Positions 61,301 to 64,000 of a DNA stretch of 64,000 bases are shown piece after piece. A model generated the notes under the pieces. The model made no database searches. It was not told where the DNA came from and worked only from the letters and a program-made list of their open reading frames with translations. Position 1 is the first letter of the stretch. Each line of letters opens with the position of its first letter. The stretch lies in the NCBI GenBank assembly GCA_964019055.1, contig OZ025221.1:5286968-5350967 (forward strand), read 5' to 3'. The position numbers were made by a program, and so were the translations under genes. The stretch comes from Anthopleura xanthogrammica (Eukaryota; Cnidaria; Anthozoa; Actiniaria; Actiniidae).

Positions 61301-63203
61301 GGTTTGAAAGACAATCCAGGATATTTTTTCAAACTTCACATCACAGGAAAACATGTATTGCACCTACTACTGGTCTTGAGTGAGGCCAACACAGCCAAGA
61401 ATCCACAAGCTGAAGGAATTGTAACATTGCAGAGATCCAGCTTATCTTGTAATATAAAAACCACATATATATATATATATATACCAATGTAAAATCCATT
61501 TTCCATGCTTGAGATTATATTGTTGAAATGCTGTACATATCAAGGCATATCAAGAGTAGTTAAGATATCCATATTCCGGTGAAGTCGATACTGCCATGTT
61601 GTCAAACTTCCATAATCCGTAGTCATAGCAACACCATTCCATTCTTCTTCCATATCATAATTAATTTGTGGGATTCGTAAAAATGAACAAGAAACTAAAT
61701 AGGAGAGCCCTGTACTAATAACAAGGATTTTGGCCTTGAGACAAATTTATATTTTTATTGATGGCACTGATCATCATCATCATCATAATGGACTTGCGGC
61801 ATTACAGAAGTAATCAGTTCTTTTGCAATGAGAATTGTTACTCTGGTAGTCCATTTGGTAAATAACAGTGCAAATCTGAAGCACTGATAAGTTCAGTTCT
61901 TTCTCTTCTCTTAGGACTGTTCATTAGCATTGATTTATATGGACAATTATTCTGGCTGTATTCCATGTATAGTTTCATAACACAACTTTAAATAAAATTG
62001 GGTCTTCCATAAAACAAGGTGTGTTCAAAAACTTTCAACACCAACCAACCCTTACATAATATTGATTACATTAACAAGTTAAAAATATCTTTATTTGATC
62101 AAAATACTTAGTAAATCTTATCAGCTGTTAATTTTAAATATCACAAAGAATAAAACAATTCTGCAACAACAACAAATAAGTTTGATTTTTCCATATATAT
62201 TGCCCAAAGTTGTCTTATAATTGAAACACTGACAGCTTTGCACTGTCTAACCTGAAACAACCTTATTCCCTCTTGGAAAAACTTTGAGCAACGTAAATGG
62301 AAAACAATGTCAGGTTCTTTTGAAAACAATTACACTAAAATCGGATAAGACTACCGTAAATAAAATAACAAACAAATATCTCCTTTTTTCCATCAATTTG
62401 GAGTAACAAAAATATTTTCAGAAAGCAACCTTTTGATATCAATTGAATAGAAAGACTTTTTCATAATTTCTGGTAGATTTATAAAGCTACAATATCTTGT
62501 GTTGAACAAATGTCTGCCAAATTATTTACAATACTTATTGAATACCAAATAAATTCAAAAATATATACTGTATCTTTTAATTTTTTTAAATGAAGCATTA
62601 TTTTAACACAAATTGGACACAGATTTGTGTTATTATTTGCATGCTGTGCACATTTTGTCTTAAAAAACCAAAACAGTTTAGAGAAGTAACATTGATTATC
62701 AATATATTTATCAGATTCAAAACGAATCTACTGTAAAAATACTAAAATTATTATAGAAAAAAGTTTAGGAAAAAGAATTAAAAACAATCAACTCTTTAGT
62801 AAATATAAGTTTTTTTGATCTGCAAGATTTAAATCTACATTGAAGTTTAGAAATTGAATTGAAGTATTCAATGATATTCTTTACACTTCGAAAGTGGTTT
62901 AGGTTTTTTTTAGAAAACATTATTCTCCTATAAATGAAATTTTAAATCTGAATTCATGTAGTGATTTTATACCATTTTAAAAATAATTTATACAATATTT
63001 AAAATAATGTGTAAATGTGATTTTGTTATTTCAAACATTTTATTTGGCAGACATTTGGAAATCCTGTAAGTGTAATAATGTTACAATCTACCTTGACTTG
63101 TTTAGAAGTAGAAGTAGTTGTAGTAGTAGTAGTATAAAATATTCTATTCTGACTAGTACATACTGTTTTAGGTAATCCACTTGCATAAGGGTCTGCCCTA
63201 TCC
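46348..63203 (-). CDS. RBBP6: E3 ubiquitin-protein ligase RBBP6 (5' end outside window)
   Basis: RBBP6 is a nuclear E3 ligase that also links to the 3'-end processing machinery. Minus-strand exons, all in phase: 63092-63203, 57211-57261, 56333-56421, 55202-55316, 53725-53786, 53140-53324, 52773-52873, 51692-51912, 51232-51290, 50788-50840, 50161-50263, 49551-49599, 48466-48819 and 46348-47701, giving about 968 residues. In order: linker with ASEDDKLKAMMTQAG; CCHC knuckle CYRCGKPGHFIRNCPTNG; KRTIGIPRTF; RING with CPMCKNLLTDAVLIPCCGTS and CPTCGAEDVSPDSLI; AVNNF; a Pro-rich region with LPPMSEEEFYRYQRKMK; an RS domain; and a Lys/Glu/Ser-rich tail with a repeat of about 42 residues. The DWNN ubiquitin-like domain is not here and must lie past 64000. 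The tail is much shorter than in human (1792 aa). Confidence 0.93.
46723..47208 (-). repeat. In-frame tandem repeat in the RBBP6 tail
   Basis: Four units of about 40-42 residues: each has KDKSSKNKKKSK, TTEKPDKAN, then VTELNES and an HTSERE-type end. The DNA units are similar enough for length change by unequal exchange. Confidence 0.85.
49179..49348. mobile_element. MITE, ATAGACC family, CTTCG subgroup
   Basis: AATAGACCTCTTCACCTTCG start and the inverted CGAAGGTAAAGAGGTGTATT end, with GCCCATTTCAGACCACATGA inside. It lies in an RBBP6 intron. Confidence 0.8.
49861..50074 (-). mobile_element. tRNA-derived SINE
   Basis: On the minus strand the head has an A-box-like word (GATGTAGTGGTAGTGC) and a B box (GGTTTGATTCC), followed by the tail GTTTTCTCCAGGTTCTCCAG. 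This is the clearest tRNA-like head of the family here. Confidence 0.75.
50428..50596. mobile_element. MITE, ATAGACC family, CTTCG subgroup
   Basis: AATAGACCTCTTTACCTTCG start and an exact inverted end CGAAGGTAAAGAGGTCTATT. It is close to the copy at 49179-49348. Confidence 0.85.
51990..52745. repeat. CAT/ACC minisatellite with a 54-base unit
   Basis: Degenerate trinucleotide repeat; within it CTTGCTATCAATTGT recurs at 52435, 52489, 52543, 52597 and 52651, exactly 54 bases apart. It lies in an RBBP6 intron. Confidence 0.95.
53966..54994. repeat. GAT minisatellite with alternating 102/75-base units
   Basis: GATGGCAATAGT recurs at 54011, 54113, 54215, 54290, 54392, 54467, 54569, 54644, 54719, 54821 and 54923, so units are 102 or 75 bases, always a multiple of three. 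Frames stay open for over 330 codons on both strands. It lies between RBBP6 exons at 53786 and 55202 and is therefore intronic. Confidence 0.95.
55438..55706. mobile_element. Foldback MITE
   Basis: TTACAGC...TTCTGCGA and TCGCAGAA...GCTGTAA form the ends; CCGAGTTCATTCCGATC and GATCGGAATGAACTCGG pair at the centre. It lies in an RBBP6 intron. Confidence 0.8.
56030..56258. repeat. Dispersed repeat, copy 2
   Basis: Related to 17271-17500 in the same order and orientation. Confidence 0.65.
58397..58554. mobile_element. MITE, GGAGCCAGTTGT family
   Basis: Ends GGAGCCAGTTGTGCGAAGCC and GGCTTCGTACAACCAGCTCC are inverted; GGATAAGGATTTATCCGCT is tandemly repeated inside. Confidence 0.85.
58709..58880. 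mobile_element. MITE, ATAGACC family
   Basis: Inverted AATAGACCTCTTTAGC and GCTAAAGAGGTCTATT ends. Confidence 0.8.
58930..59342. mobile_element. MITE, ATAGACC family, split by a SINE
   Basis: The left half (TTTTCCCATTTCAG) is before 58997 and the right half (CTGAAATGGGAAAACATTAT) after 59240; the SINE lies between. Confidence 0.8.
58998..59240 (+). mobile_element. tRNA-derived SINE nested in a MITE
   Basis: B-box-like GGCTTCAAGTCCTGCCGGG, then TCTCCTGTGCTTTAAGGG and a CTCCAGTTTTCCTCCCTCC tail, ending T-rich. Same family as 36236-36420. Confidence 0.75.
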
Positions 63204-64000
63204 CTGTAAGAAATACAACAAAAAAACTAATTGTCATCGCACATTGGCAACAGCAAAGTACATGATTCAGTAATAATACATGATGGCAGCATGGTACCAG
63301 CATCATGGGATGGAACTTCCACCAATGAACAAAGCGGAGGTTATCCAATATTACAAAATGGCAGTCAAGATATTGAAAGTTATTAAGACTATTCATATCA
63401 CTAGAACAAGCTCTTCGAACAAGAAATGAGCAAAAAAATTTCCTTAATTTCTATTTAGCTTCTGCCATGATGTTCCAAATAGCAGAGTCAGCTAATAAAA
63501 TATCTAAGGAAAGATAACCATGAACCTAAGCCAGATTTGAAATATGATAAGTCACTTTCTAGATATTGGTTGTCTGATCAAAATGGAAGACCCCCCAACC
63601 TTGAGGAAGAGTAGGGTATTGAATATTTAGCCTTGCCACAGCTGTATTTCCCCCATACCTATGTGGCACATTGTATTTAAAAATTAAGCACCTCCTGGGG
63701 CCAAGATAAGGAAGATAGGAACTGGGTTAGTTAAGTAGAGTCATAGTTCAATTTTTTTTAGCTTAAATTAGATTATTATATTATAATTTTGTCATGAATT
63801 TTTCATTTTACTTAATTTCCTTTTTTGTAAATTTATTAGCTTCTTAATTCGTCATTGACCCTGAAAAGCCCCATGGGGAAGTGTTCAATGAAGTATGTAT
63901 GTATGTATGAAACAAGTTTTAGCTACCCCCCACATAGTGCCCCGTGTACAGAGGATGGGGAAATATACAGGAAAAATCCCTCCACATAGTCGGGCATCGG
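63204..64000. other. RBBP6 intron continuing to the window edge
   Basis: No exon was recognised. A GTAT microsatellite lies near 63895-63908. The exons for the DWNN domain must be beyond the right edge. Confidence 0.5.

Larger units (their letters stand above)
57262..63091. other. Long RBBP6 intron
   Basis: No exon was recognised in this interval of 5.8 kb. It contains MITEs (58397-58554, 58709-58880, 58930-59342), a SINE, an imperfect palindrome (59441-59795), G and C tracts (about 57675-57700 and 61137-61152) and an AT microsatellite (about 61467-61482). A small missed exon cannot be excluded. Confidence 0.5.

Overview
This is nuclear DNA of an animal: AT-rich, with GT-AG introns, vertebrate-like orthologues and dense MITE/SINE insertions. 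The exon-intron style and repeat content suggest a cnidarian, probably an anthozoan such as a coral or sea anemone. That placement is an inference, because nothing here is strictly diagnostic.

Layout. 1-2.4 kb holds only repeats. TVP23 (minus, 2444-5081, Golgi membrane traffic) is followed by a divergent K50 homeobox gene (minus, 5885-6958). NUDCD3 (plus, 8795-11465, CS-domain co-chaperone) follows a short LINE remnant. An intronless mitochondrial-looking AzoR-type flavodoxin-fold reductase (minus, 12718-13491) shares a 356 bp divergent promoter with NDUFAB1 (plus, 13848-15204, mitochondrial acyl carrier protein). RPL10 (minus, 17806-20860) has a 5'TOP-like non-coding first exon near 21.33 kb.

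The most unusual region is 21.47-34.0 kb. A unit of about 5 kb is repeated three times in direct orientation. Each unit carries an intronless coding region (377, 378 and 399 aa) that matches the four-TM pore module of the LRRC8 volume-regulated anion channel family and stops where the leucine-rich repeats would begin. The copies are mosaics of nearly identical and strongly diverged blocks. Later transposon insertions can be dated because the sister copies keep the empty sites.

35.0-39.1 kb holds a gene resembling TEX47 (minus). It is head-to-head with CLUAP1/IFT38 (plus, 39228-44464), and the 122 bp between the start codons contains a good RFX X-box, suggesting both are ciliary genes. RBBP6 (minus) fills 46.3 kb to the right edge: in transcript order it shows linker, CCHC knuckle, RING, proline-rich, RS and lysine-rich tail. 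Its DWNN domain lies beyond the window. Introns contain GAT/CAT minisatellites, some of which make long but probably spurious ORFs. No tRNA, rRNA or CRISPR was found.
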